Source: Bacterioplanoides sp965219715
GTDB taxonomy: Bacteria > Pseudomonadota > Gammaproteobacteria > Pseudomonadales > Oceanobacteraceae
Length of the DNA stretch: 64,000 bases
Assembly: GCF_965219715.1 (NCBI RefSeq)
Contig: NZ_OZ244785.1
Coordinates: 4,340,001 to 4,404,000, forward strand
Direction of reading: 5' to 3'
Positions 15,105 through 23,602 of the stretch are shown here, one piece after another; the stretch's first letter is position 1; every line of letters starts with the position of its first letter. The notes below the pieces were generated by a model that saw only the letters and a program-made list of their open reading frames with translations, made no database searches and was not told where the DNA came from. The translations under genes were made by a program, and so were the position numbers.

Positions 15105-16736
15105 ATGTCTGTTTCTCGTCGTTCGTTATTAAAAAATCTGGGTTTGGCCGGTGCCGCTGCTACCGTTGCTGGCCCAACAGCTGCTATGTCATCCAAGCCA
15201 ACGCCTGATCCATTGGCAAATAAAGACATCGCCGATTTTGGTCATGGCGTTGCTTCCGGTGACCCGTTGGCTAACAGCGTAATCATCTGGACCCGTATTT
15301 CACCAAAAGTAAACGCAGCTATTGATGTGACATGGCGCATTTGTCGTGACGTAGAAATGACCGATGAAGTAAACAGTGGTACTTTCTCAACCAATGCCGA
15401 TCGTGATTACACCGTTAAAGTAGACGTTGATGGCCTGATGCCAGACAGCTGGTACTACTACCAGTTTGAAGCGGGTGACAAAAAGTCCGCCATTGGCCGT
15501 ACCAAGACTGCTGCAGAAACGGGCCTGGATCGTCTGCGTCTGGCTGTTGTTTCCTGCTCCAGCTTCCCGCACGGTTACTTTAACGTTTATAAAGTGCTGG
15601 CTGAGCGTAACGACCTGGATGCGGTTGTTCACCTGGGCGATTACATCTATGAATACGGCGAAGGTCAGTACGACGATAAAGACCTGCGAGCTGAGCGTGC
15701 ATTGCTGCCGAAACACGAGATCGTTTCTCTGTCGGATTATCGTCAGCGCCACAATCTGTACAAGCGTGATCCGGATTTGCAGGCGGTACACCAACAGTAC
15801 CCGTTTATCGTAACCTGGGATGACCACGAGTTTGCCAACGACACCTATAAAGACGGTGCAGGTAATCACGATGACAGCGAAGGTGATTTCTACGCGCGTA
15901 AGCGTGCGGCGAAAAAAGCTTACTTTGAGTGGATGCCAATCCGTAACCAGCCAGATGATCTGGAAGCGGTTTACCGTAAACTGCAATTCGGTAACCTGGT
16001 TGACCTGATGATTCTGGATACCCGTGTTGAAGGCCGTGATGAACAGGTTGGTTTCTTCACTCAGTCAGAGCGTCACGATCCAAACCGTACGTTACTGGGC
16101 TTCGACCAGGAACAGTGGCTGCACAACCAACTGTCTGTTTCGAATGCTAAGTGGAAAATCTGTGGTCAGCAGGTTCAGATCCAGCACATCGGACCGGTTG
16201 CTCTGCCAGATAAGCTGGGCGGTGGTGCGTCTTTCTTCCTGGATACCTGGAACGGCTACACCGAAACCCGTCGTCGTCTGTTTAACCACCTGGAAGACAA
16301 CAACATCGACAACTTTGTGGTGCTGACTGGTGATATTCACTCGACCTGGGTGGCTGATCTGGCACAGGATCCATACGATCGTAAGAAATACAACGGCAAA
16401 ACCGGTGACGGTTCTCTGGGTGTTGAGTTCGTAACACCGTCGGTAACCTCTCCGGCTCTGCCTCCGGTTATTGGTGACGTTGCTGCTGCGGCTCTGAAAG
16501 TGTCCAGCCCACACCTGAAGTACTGTGAAATGGTTCACCACGGCTTCTTTATTCTGGATGTAACAGAAGAACGTGCTCAGGCTGACTGGTATTTCGTTAA
16601 TACCATCGAGAAGCAAAGTACGGCTCATTACCACAAGGTTTCCTACAAAACTGACAACGGCGCTAACCGTGTCAGCGAAGCCGGTGGTCCGGTAACCGGA
16701 GTTCGCAATCCGGTACCTCTCGCGCCAAAAGCGTAA
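15105..16736 (+). CDS. phoD: PhoD-type alkaline phosphatase/phosphodiesterase, Tat-exported
   Basis: The N-terminus carries a twin-arginine signal, 'SRRSLLKNLG', before a hydrophobic stretch and an A-x-A-like site near residue 28. PhoD has the order N-terminal beta domain ('FGHGVASGDPLANSVIIWTRI'), then the metallophosphatase core. The core motifs are 'HLGDYIYEYG', 'WDDHEFAND' and 'TGDIHSTW'. Length (543) fits the family. Tat export is expected because PhoD loads Fe/Ca in the cytoplasm. With the preceding phosphatase it forms a likely phosphate-scavenging pair. No convincing Pho box was found upstream of either gene. Confidence 0.93.
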   Translation: MSVSRRSLLKNLGLAGAAATVAGPTAAMSSKPTPDPLANKDIADFGHGVASGDPLANSVIIWTRISPKVNAAIDVTWRICRDVEMTDEVNSGTFSTNADRDYTVKVDVDGLMPDSWYYYQFEAGDKKSAIGRTKTAAETGLDRLRLAVVSCSSFPHGYFNVYKVLAERNDLDAVVHLGDYIYEYGEGQYDDKDLRAERALLPKHEIVSLSDYRQRHNLYKRDPDLQAVHQQYPFIVTWDDHEFANDTYKDGAGNHDDSEGDFYARKRAAKKAYFEWMPIRNQPDDLEAVYRKLQFGNLVDLMILDTRVEGRDEQVGFFTQSERHDPNRTLLGFDQEQWLHNQLSVSNAKWKICGQQVQIQHIGPVALPDKLGGGASFFLDTWNGYTETRRRLFNHLEDNNIDNFVVLTGDIHSTWVADLAQDPYDRKKYNGKTGDGSLGVEFVTPSVTSPALPPVIGDVAAAALKVSSPHLKYCEMVHHGFFILDVTEERAQADWYFVNTIEKQSTAHYHKVSYKTDNGANRVSEAGGPVTGVRNPVPLAPKA

Positions 16737-16741
16737 CGATT

Positions 16742-16770
16742 AAGGCCACAGCGATGTGGCCTTATTTTTT
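16742..16770 (+). terminator. Rho-independent terminator after phoD
   Basis: A perfect 9-bp stem (AAGGCCACA / TGTGGCCTT) with a GCGA loop is followed by ATTTTTT, ending the phosphatase pair. Confidence 0.92.
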
Positions 16771-16929
16771 GCTCTTTTCTTAAAAATGGTACTAAAGTTC
16801 AGGGTGGCATATTTGGTCATACGCAATTCTTAAAATTGTAGATTATTGGCACAGATTCACACCTCTGACGCTGGACTCAACAGCGCAACACTAATAATTT
16901 ATTGCCACAAAATGTGGAGGATAAAAATA

Positions 16930-18453
16930 ATGAAACTCATCACACGTCTGTTCGCCATCTGCTCGTTAGCATTGCTGACTCAGGTTGGTATGGCTGCTAC
17001 CGATGCTTCCAAGGGCGCAATTTACCCGGTTGAAGTTGAAGCGGTTGGCGGTGAATCCGAAGGTAACAAGTTCCTGTCTGTTATTGGTAAGGTCAAAGAT
17101 AAGATCGATACCAGTGTTGAAAAAATTGAACGTCCATTTGAAGAATGGGCTTACAGCCGCGGCGTCGGCAAAATACCGAGTGTTTGTCCAACCGGTTACA
17201 GCAACAATGCTGGTCTGTGTGCCAAAGACTGTCCTGCAGGCTTCAGCTCTGTCGGTGGTGTGTGCTGGCAGCAGTGCCCTCCGGGTTATTCTGACACCGG
17301 TGCTTTCTGTACGCTGTGGAAATGGTGGCCTAAAACCATTACTAAAAAATCCTGGATTCAGGAACGCAAAGTTAAGCAGTGCCCATCTGGTCAGGTGAAC
17401 GAAGCTGGTCTGTGTTACGAGCCATGTGCTGATACCTTCAAAGGTGTGGGTCCAATGTGTTTCGGTCGTTTTGGTGCCGGTATGGCAAGCCGTATCCGTA
17501 ACCAGGCTGGTGATCAACACGCAGCTGCACTGGCGAATGCTGGTCAGGGCGGTATCGTTGTGCCAGAAGGTCAGACTCCGACTCTGAAAACCGATATGTC
17601 TTTTGCACCAATCGTTTGTGGTCTGGACGCGATTGAAGGTTTTGCCGGTGTGCCGGTTCCTGATGCCGCAAACCTGGGTGGTTTAGGCGTTGATGCTGCT
17701 GGTGGCGCTATTATTGGTGCGATCTCTGATCAGATTAAAGACGAAAACAAAGCCTGGTTTGTACCAACTCTGTCTGACACTGTGCTGTTCGACTTCTCTG
17801 CCGAACTGAGCTGTGAGGATGATGGTACGGTTGCAACCGCTGGCCTGATGATGAAGCCAAGCATCACAGTTAAAGCCTCTACCCGTAGCTTCGATCCTGC
17901 ACTGCATGCGTTGGCGGGTGTTGATCTGGGTATTATGACTGTGTCTGTATACGAGCTGATTCCATTCCGTATCTACGGCACCGTGGGTACCACCCTGAGC
18001 GCTCAGACAACTCTGGAATCGGTTGTTGATCGTGCTCAGCCTCCGGTAATCATCAACGACGTGCAGCACGCAAACAGCACCAGCCTGGAAGTGATTCCTC
18101 GCATGGAACTGTGGCTGTCTTCTACCGCATACCTGCGCATCACTTCTATCCTGAACTTTATCCCGGATCTGCTGCAGATTGGTGCTGAGTTCAAACTGTG
18201 GGTGATGGATCTGGCGATGCCTTACACCGTTGAAGAAGGTGTGCGTGAAGCGTCCGAAGGTGGCTACGAAACTTACAAAACCGAAACTCTGAAGCGTGAA
18301 CTGAGCTCAGGTAACGGTTATGTGAACACCTTCCTGAAAGTATTAGGTATCGATATCAACGCATTTGGCGACGAAGCTGATCTGAAATGGACCGGCGTAG
18401 AAGACAATGCAGTTGAGTTTGTACGTGAAGAATCTCAGGCGATTGCACAGTAA
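16930..18453 (+). CDS. Secreted cysteine-rich protein of unknown function
   Basis: A Sec signal peptide (cleavage near GMA-ATD, about residue 21) leads a 507-residue protein. Residues about 85-180 hold four or five tandem Cys modules of the form C-P-x-G-(Y/F/Q)-x5-G-x-C-x3-C ('CPTGYSNNAGLC', 'CPAGFSSVGGVC', 'CPPGYSDTGAFC', 'CPSGQVNEAGLC'), probably disulfide-bonded. The C-terminal 300 residues look beta-rich and have few Cys. GGAGG at 16916 sets the ATG at 16930; the upstream TTG extension at 16846 is not needed. It lies between terminators, so it is a single transcription unit. I do not recognise a named family. Confidence 0.8.
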   Translation: MKLITRLFAICSLALLTQVGMAATDASKGAIYPVEVEAVGGESEGNKFLSVIGKVKDKIDTSVEKIERPFEEWAYSRGVGKIPSVCPTGYSNNAGLCAKDCPAGFSSVGGVCWQQCPPGYSDTGAFCTLWKWWPKTITKKSWIQERKVKQCPSGQVNEAGLCYEPCADTFKGVGPMCFGRFGAGMASRIRNQAGDQHAAALANAGQGGIVVPEGQTPTLKTDMSFAPIVCGLDAIEGFAGVPVPDAANLGGLGVDAAGGAIIGAISDQIKDENKAWFVPTLSDTVLFDFSAELSCEDDGTVATAGLMMKPSITVKASTRSFDPALHALAGVDLGIMTVSVYELIPFRIYGTVGTTLSAQTTLESVVDRAQPPVIINDVQHANSTSLEVIPRMELWLSSTAYLRITSILNFIPDLLQIGAEFKLWVMDLAMPYTVEEGVREASEGGYETYKTETLKRELSSGNGYVNTFLKVLGIDINAFGDEADLKWTGVEDNAVEFVREESQAIAQ

Positions 18454-18497
18454 TCATCTGCTGAACGTTTAGTACATCTCTGTATTAAGCATGATAT

Positions 18498-18540
18498 AAA
18501 GCCCTTTGCCGCTCTTATAAGCAGCCAAAGGGCTTTTTTT
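18498..18540 (+). terminator. Rho-independent terminator after the cysteine-rich protein gene
   Basis: An 11-bp stem (AAAGCCCTTTG / CAAAGGGCTTT) with a 17-nt loop is followed by TTTT. The next gene's ATG is only 16 bp further on, so that gene must start from a promoter overlapping this region or from readthrough. Confidence 0.88.
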
Positions 18541-18555
18541 ATATCAGGTTTTGAC

Positions 18556-20217
18556 ATGGCTATTCTGAAAAAAATAATAATTGTAATTGTCTCACTGCTG
18601 CTGATCTCAGCTGGCGCACTCTATCTTTATATTCAGTCGCTACCGACCGGAGCGCCTGAATACGTGAATGTCGAAGATCTGGACGATTCCGGGCAACTGA
18701 TGGCTTTTTCCTGTTCTGCCGGGCAATCCCTGAATGTTGCTTACCGGGTCACCGTCACAGTTGCGTCTGAATTAAATGATCGCGCTGTTTATGACTCACG
18801 ATTGCGCTTTAATGCGCACTTACAGCAAGCCAATGATAATGTCGTTAAAGGACTTGCTGACGACATTCGTGTGAATGAAGGTGAGGGAGACTTACCGTTA
18901 CACGATGTATTGTTTCTGACCAAAGCCAATGCTGATCAATATCTGGTGTTTTCTTCGTTTAATTCACTGGGGTTGATTGAGCGGCATCCAATGGCGATTT
19001 TGTCTCAGTTGATTAAGGCATTGTCGGTCGGTAATGACCGTGATAACTATTTTTTCCCCTACGACGCGATGCAGCGGACTTATCGTTATCGTCATGATGG
19101 TGGAAGCGTCGAGCGTGCAGTGTTCCCGACAACGGCTAATATCGATAAATTCGTAAACTCCTTTAACGAGTACAAAAGTGACTGGCAGGTGACTCTGGAC
19201 AGTCACTGCTTACCTAAAACACTGGTATCGAACGAGCAGCAGGCCATTACGGCAGCGGGCCACCAGGGCTTTATTCGTTTTCGTATAGAAGCTGAGCGAA
19301 TTCCTGCGGTAAAAGATCTCAGCCAGCTGGATTACAGTGCTTACGCCAATAGCGGTAATCACTGGAATGTTAAGCAGGTTAATGGTGATGACGTCACTGC
19401 CGGGATCGAAAATGAGCAACAAATGTGGCAGGCCATTGCGGGCTTTGATAGCAGTAAAGATGTGGCGGCGCTGAAGCAGGCTGCTAACTATATGCTGGAT
19501 AACTTTTCTGCCGATGATACACGCGATGCTTTGTTGCAGGGCAATCTTGATGACGCCACGAAACGTGATTTAATTTTTGCGCTTGGACTAACGGGTCGTG
19601 AAGACGCTGAAGCTTTTATGCTGGATACCCTGGCCGCCATGCCGTTACAGGCGGGAACGGCTGCGGATCTGCAGAAAGTAAGGTTGATGGTTTCGCTGTC
19701 GAGTAACGACAAGGTAACTCAACAGTCGTTTGATCGTTTTTCGGCATTGGCTAATCAGACTGATGAATCGGCTAACGTTCGTAATAACGCGTTGATTAAT
19801 ATGGGCACAACGATTAAAACTCTGGAAGCCGCGGGTGAAAGTACATCCGGATTACAGGATCGTCTGAAAGGACAACTGAGTGACACGATTGAGCAGGGTG
19901 GTAATCAGTCTGCCAGTGCAATCCTGGCGGCAGGTAATGCCAATATTTCCGGATTGGAAAATAAAATGGTGGATTCTCTGGCGAATGGCTCCAGTAAAGA
20001 ACGTTATGCGTCCGGTGCAGTGCTAAGTCGCAATCCTGATTATCGCCAATCGTTGATTGAGCATATCGCAAAGGAGCCTTCAAATCTGGTTAATAACGCT
20101 ATTTTATCGAACTGGGATGCTAGCGCGTTAACGCCTTCCCAGCGTCAGCAATTAACTGAGATTGCAGCCCAATCTGATGCTCAGAAAGCAGAGCTGATTG
20201 GCAAATTCCTGAAATAA
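18556..20217 (+). CDS. Membrane-anchored protein with C-terminal helical (HEAT-like) repeats, unknown function
   Basis: An uncleaved N-terminal anchor (about residues 4-26) holds a large periplasmic part. Residues about 35-255 look beta-rich, with a short conserved-looking 'YFFPYDAMQRTYRYRH' block and two Cys. Residues about 280-553 are almost all helical pairs with Ala/Leu/Asp turns ('LKQAANYMLDNFSADDTRDALLQGN', 'RDLIFALGLTGREDAEAFMLDTL', 'NALINMGTTIKTLEAAG') like HEAT/alpha-solenoid repeats. A beta part followed by a helical-repeat part is the layout of lipid-transfer modules such as vitellogenin N-termini, but that comparison is only structural speculation. No catalytic motif was seen. Confidence 0.78.
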   Translation: MAILKKIIIVIVSLLLISAGALYLYIQSLPTGAPEYVNVEDLDDSGQLMAFSCSAGQSLNVAYRVTVTVASELNDRAVYDSRLRFNAHLQQANDNVVKGLADDIRVNEGEGDLPLHDVLFLTKANADQYLVFSSFNSLGLIERHPMAILSQLIKALSVGNDRDNYFFPYDAMQRTYRYRHDGGSVERAVFPTTANIDKFVNSFNEYKSDWQVTLDSHCLPKTLVSNEQQAITAAGHQGFIRFRIEAERIPAVKDLSQLDYSAYANSGNHWNVKQVNGDDVTAGIENEQQMWQAIAGFDSSKDVAALKQAANYMLDNFSADDTRDALLQGNLDDATKRDLIFALGLTGREDAEAFMLDTLAAMPLQAGTAADLQKVRLMVSLSSNDKVTQQSFDRFSALANQTDESANVRNNALINMGTTIKTLEAAGESTSGLQDRLKGQLSDTIEQGGNQSASAILAAGNANISGLENKMVDSLANGSSKERYASGAVLSRNPDYRQSLIEHIAKEPSNLVNNAILSNWDASALTPSQRQQLTEIAAQSDAQKAELIGKFLK

Positions 20218-20236
20218 GCTCTTTTCTTCAGGCATG

Positions 20237-20277
20237 AAAAAGCCGGGGAATGGTTACATATCATTTCCCGGCTTTTT
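20237..20277. terminator. Bidirectional terminator between convergent genes
   Basis: An 11-bp stem (AAAAAGCCGGG / CCCGGCTTTTT), extendable inwards, carries A and T runs on both sides. It can end the plus-strand gene at 20217 and the minus-strand gene at 20296. Confidence 0.9.
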
Positions 20278-20295
20278 ATTTGTGTTGGCGAATTA

Positions 20296-21009
20296 CTATG
20301 GGCGTAAGCGGATTTTTACGTCGACACCTTCAAGGTTAATGTTGCTCATGGTCACATCCCCGAAATGAGAGTCTGTGGCGCCGGCAACGCGAACGTTTTT
20401 AAAGGCAATCTGTTTAATTTTAGTTGGTACTTTAACGTCCAGAGAACCGTCAGCGTTGAGGGTGGTCTTTGGACCTGGTTCGTATTCGATGCCGCTGATT
20501 TCCATATCTGCTTCCAGCAGATTGGCTCCAGGTATCAGCGCTCCGGCAAGCGATTCCAGGCTGGTCAGTGCCATGTCGTCTTCCGCAGAAGAACTGCCGT
20601 TAATAATGTCGATCAGTTTGTCATAGTTGGAACCAACCGACTGACCGGTAACAGCGCTCAGGTCGGAGTCGGAGATGGCTTGTAGCCCGGTACGTTCAGA
20701 TAGAGTTTGCTCAGCGATGGCGCGATTGTCATCGATTGCAGCATTGGCGCTGGCCATAAAGGGTTGAATCGGACCTAACAACATGGCGCTCACAGCAGCA
20801 ACCAGGCGGTAGCGTGACTGTTTCTTCAATACCTTGTTAAGTTGTTTCTCGGTGATCCAGTTGTTTTCAACTAACACCTCACCCAGACGTTTTCCGCTTT
20901 TGGCCTGGTGAGTCAGAGCCTGATCCAGTTGTTGGCGTGTAATCAGTCCTTTGTGGATTAACAGTGTTCCTAGCCGGGACTTCTGCTGGATTTCTTGCCG
21001 CTTTTGCAT
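20296..21009 (-). CDS. MshEN-domain protein fused to a membrane segment and a periplasmic tail
   Basis: Residues 12-62 match the MshEN/GspE N-terminal fold: 'LGTLLIHKGLITRQQLDQAL' and 'RLGEVLVENNWITEKQLNKVL' are two copies of the L-G-x-x-L-(I/V)-x-x-(G/N)-x-I-(T)-x-x-Q-L unit that binds cyclic-di-GMP in MshE. No ATPase domain follows. Instead there is a hydrophobic stretch (68-90) and 'SDSDLSAVTGQ' (113-123), a motif seen after signal peptides of some gammaproteobacterial surface and pilus-linked proteins. A beta-rich tail completes the 237 residues. The N-terminus should be cytoplasmic and the tail periplasmic. Function is unknown; a c-di-GMP input to a surface process is an inference. Confidence 0.78.
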   Translation of the reverse strand: MQKRQEIQQKSRLGTLLIHKGLITRQQLDQALTHQAKSGKRLGEVLVENNWITEKQLNKVLKKQSRYRLVAAVSAMLLGPIQPFMASANAAIDDNRAIAEQTLSERTGLQAISDSDLSAVTGQSVGSNYDKLIDIINGSSSAEDDMALTSLESLAGALIPGANLLEADMEISGIEYEPGPKTTLNADGSLDVKVPTKIKQIAFKNVRVAGATDSHFGDVTMSNINLEGVDVKIRLRP

Positions 21010-21432
21010 GTTGAGGCAACCCTTTTATTGTTGATTTTTCCTGCGACGCTATGGTGCAGCAGAAGCTGAACGACAACAACGCATAAGAATTGACGTATCC
21101 AATCCGGCTCTGTTGATGACTTTTTAAGTTCCTGAAATACCAACAAAAAATGCTATCTGATTACTTTGTAACTTGTAACACCAAGGTACCTGAATCAAGC
21201 AGCGGAAGGGATACTCCTTGTATTTTTATAAGTATAGAAGTCAGGCTGATTTTTGCGCAGCAATAGCTTGTCTATATAGATAGATTAGGAATATTAATTT
21301 AACGCTTGAAACCAATAGCGATAAGCTTGGTCAATATTAGTCTTGATCAGACCGGGAAAGTCATTGGGCCACGCCATCAATACCCCTATAATGCTGATCG
21401 AATTTGAATATTGTGGATTTGGAGACACCAAG
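21010..21432. other. Divergent intergenic region; trxB promoter inside
   Basis: This 423-bp gap separates the MshEN-domain gene (minus) and trxB (plus). It contains no credible ORF or RNA gene. The only recognisable element is the trxB promoter given separately; the rest is AT-rich and I see no clear repeats. Confidence 0.6.
21364..21392 (+). promoter_or_regulatory. Sigma70-type promoter of trxB
   Basis: TTGGGC (21364-21369), a 17-bp spacer and a perfect TATAAT (21387-21392) lie 41 bp before the trxB start. The -35 box is a 4/6 match (TTGACA), but the spacing is ideal. Confidence 0.6.
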
Positions 21433-22389
21433 GTGAGCGAAGCACGTCACGTTAAGTTATTGATTCTCGGTTCTGGCCCTGCGGGCTACACAGCAGCAGT
21501 TTACGCTGCGCGCGCTAATCTGAATCCTGTGATGATTACTGGTATGCAGATGGGTGGTCAGCTGACAACAACGACCGATGTTGATAACTGGCCAGGTGAT
21601 AACGACGGTGTTCAGGGTCCTGCGCTGATGGAGCGTATGAAAGCCCATGCTGAGCGTTTTGACACTGAAATTATCTTTGATCAGATTAACGAAGTGGAGC
21701 TGCAGCAGCGTCCATTCCGCCTCAAGGGCGACAGCGGTGAATACACCTGTGATTCCCTGATCATCTGTACTGGTGCTTCTGCCAAATACCTGGGTCTGGA
21801 AAGTGAAGAAGCCTTTAAAGGTAAAGGTGTATCCGCTTGTGCAACCTGTGATGGTTTCTTCTACCGCAACAAGCGTGTTGCTGTGATTGGTGGTGGTAAC
21901 ACCGCTGTTGAAGAAGCGCTGTACCTGTCGAATATCGCTAAAGAAGTGGTTGTGATTCACCGTCGTGACAGCTTCCGCAGTGAAAAAATTCTGGCCGATA
22001 AACTGCTGGATAAAGCGGCAAACGGCAACGTTACCATTAAGTGGAACAGCGAGCTGGATGAAGTACTGGGTGACGACATGGGCGTAACCGGTATGCGTAT
22101 CAAAAACCGTGAGAGCGGTGAGACTGAAGAGCTGGATTTAGAAGGTATCTTCGTGGCAATTGGTCACCAGCCGAACACCGGTATTTTCGACGGCCAGCTG
22201 GATATGAAAGATGGCTATCTGAAGGTTCAAAGCGGTACCGAAGGTAATGCAACACAAACCAGTATTGAAGGTATCTTCGCTGCAGGTGACGTGATGGATC
22301 ATATCTACCGTCAGGCGATTACTTCTGCCGGAACCGGTTGTATGGCTGCGCTGGATGCTGAGCGCTTCCTGGATAACCTGGAAGGCTGA
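21433..22389 (+). CDS. trxB: Thioredoxin reductase
   Basis: Thioredoxin reductase uses NADPH and FAD to keep thioredoxin reduced. The 318-residue form has the FAD motif 'GSGPAG' (about residues 12-17), the redox-active C-A-T-C (136-139) and the NADPH motif 'GGGNTA'. A C-terminal FAD block, 'GIFAAGDVMD', is also present. The GTG at 21433 is chosen: GGAGA lies 7 nt upstream and it gives the standard length; an upstream ATG at 21343 would add 30 residues with no homology and overlap the promoter. It is transcribed alone and ends at a strong terminator. Confidence 0.96.
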   Translation: MSEARHVKLLILGSGPAGYTAAVYAARANLNPVMITGMQMGGQLTTTTDVDNWPGDNDGVQGPALMERMKAHAERFDTEIIFDQINEVELQQRPFRLKGDSGEYTCDSLIICTGASAKYLGLESEEAFKGKGVSACATCDGFFYRNKRVAVIGGGNTAVEEALYLSNIAKEVVVIHRRDSFRSEKILADKLLDKAANGNVTIKWNSELDEVLGDDMGVTGMRIKNRESGETEELDLEGIFVAIGHQPNTGIFDGQLDMKDGYLKVQSGTEGNATQTSIEGIFAAGDVMDHIYRQAITSAGTGCMAALDAERFLDNLEG

Positions 22390-22410
22390 TTGCTCAGATA
22401 AGAAAATCCA

Positions 22411-22450
22411 GACAATAAAAAAACCCGCTACGGCGGGTTTTTTTATTGTC
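22411..22450. terminator. Bidirectional terminator after trxB
   Basis: A perfect 18-bp inverted repeat (left arm 22411-22428, right arm 22433-22450) has a TACG loop, a GC core (ACCCGC/GCGGGT) and long A/T flanks. It serves trxB and the convergent cNMP/rhodanese gene. Confidence 0.94.
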
Positions 22451-22505
22451 GGCTTTTTATGGCGTGGCTTTTATGGTCGTGCTCCGCTGAATCACGGAAA
22501 ACGAT

Positions 22506-23534
22506 TTAAGAGTGTTCAGGTGCTTCATTCTCCAGCGTCAGCACTTTTGCCTGGAAACCGGCTTCGCTGAGAATATAAGCCGCCGCTTCTCCACGACCTT
22601 CGCCCATTAACACATGGACAAATTCTTTCGATAATTCGTCGAGATGACTACGCAATTGCGCCAGCGGAATATTCCGTGCGCGTGGAACCGGATTTGCTGA
22701 TGCTTCCTGAGGTGTTCGTACGTCGATAATGACGGTGCCGGTGTCGCCATCATCAATCAGCTGCTTCAGTTGTTCTTCATTAAGGTATTCCAGTACTGGC
22801 TGCTTCAGCAGGGTATCGAAATCTTCCTTGGTTAATACCATCAGCTCGCCGTCACTGCTCATGGTAATGCTGGCATTACGTGGCATGGCACTAACCAGGG
22901 CATCTTCACCAAACAGCTTTCCTGTGGATATGGCCGCGAGCGTTTCCTGCTTACTGCCTTGCTTTCGGGTGACGACGGCTTTACCGGTTTTAATGACGTA
23001 ACACTCGGTGCCTTCGTCGCCTTCTTTAATGACTTCTTCACCAAGTTTTACGCTTCGCTCCTTAAACTTCGCCAGCAACTGCTGGATATTCGCCGGAGGA
23101 ATACGATTGAACAGGTTGGAAGTCAGCAGGGCTTCGAGCCAATCGGATTGCTCGTCTTCCTGCTCATAAGACTGGCGCAATTCCGCCCAGGTGGTGATTA
23201 ACTCCAGATACTTGCGCTTGATCGAAAAGAAGGTGCACGCCGATTGGGTAATGCCGGCACAGCGATGAATCGGATGGCTGCCATCCAGGGCGAGAAAGTT
23301 TTCATCGTCATCACCTTTTACCTTGGTGATATTAAAGCTTTCATCCGCCAGGTCGATTTCGCCGGACAGTAAAAAGTGGCATTCATCATCATGAACACCA
23401 CGTTTAAACAGAATCTTTTTTGCCCCCAGTTCATGCTGACGGAAATGAGGCATCAGCTCTTCGATCGCTTGTTCGGATAATTCGTCGAACGGGACAAAGT
23501 GCTGAATCTGTTCAATATTGATGGCGTCTTCCAT
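22506..23534 (-). CDS. Double cyclic-nucleotide-binding protein with a degenerate rhodanese domain
   Basis: Two cNMP-binding folds are seen (about residues 10-120 and 140-245). The second has the clear phosphate-cassette-like 'GKLFGEDALVSAMPRNASI' and 'GDEGTECYVIKTGKAVV'. A C-terminal rhodanese domain (about 250-342) keeps 'VIIDVRTPQEASANPVPRARNIPL' but lacks the catalytic Cys: the loop reads 'VHVLMGEGRGEAAA'. It has no helix-turn-helix, so it is not a CRP-type regulator. It probably works as a ligand-sensing partner protein rather than a sulfurtransferase. Ligand and partner are unknown. It converges on trxB. Confidence 0.88.
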   Translation of the reverse strand: MEDAINIEQIQHFVPFDELSEQAIEELMPHFRQHELGAKKILFKRGVHDDECHFLLSGEIDLADESFNITKVKGDDDENFLALDGSHPIHRCAGITQSACTFFSIKRKYLELITTWAELRQSYEQEDEQSDWLEALLTSNLFNRIPPANIQQLLAKFKERSVKLGEEVIKEGDEGTECYVIKTGKAVVTRKQGSKQETLAAISTGKLFGEDALVSAMPRNASITMSSDGELMVLTKEDFDTLLKQPVLEYLNEEQLKQLIDDGDTGTVIIDVRTPQEASANPVPRARNIPLAQLRSHLDELSKEFVHVLMGEGRGEAAAYILSEAGFQAKVLTLENEAPEHS

Positions 23535-23602
23535 GGATCGGCTTCACGGCTGAGAATTCACTAATAATAGCAAAGCCCTGAATTAATCGTCACCCGCAAT
23601 AT

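Noticed and set aside
15387..15986. A 199-codon frame antisense to phoD
   Set aside because: It is a mirror of conserved metallophosphatase sequence without its own ribosome site or homology.
16801..16822. A possible Pho-like direct repeat before the cysteine-rich protein gene
   Set aside because: The CAT-ending half-sites are 10 bp apart, not 11, and match the consensus poorly.
21343..21432. An N-terminal extension of thioredoxin reductase from an upstream ATG
   Set aside because: It would cross the predicted promoter and add 30 residues absent from the family; GTG at 21433 has a good ribosome site.
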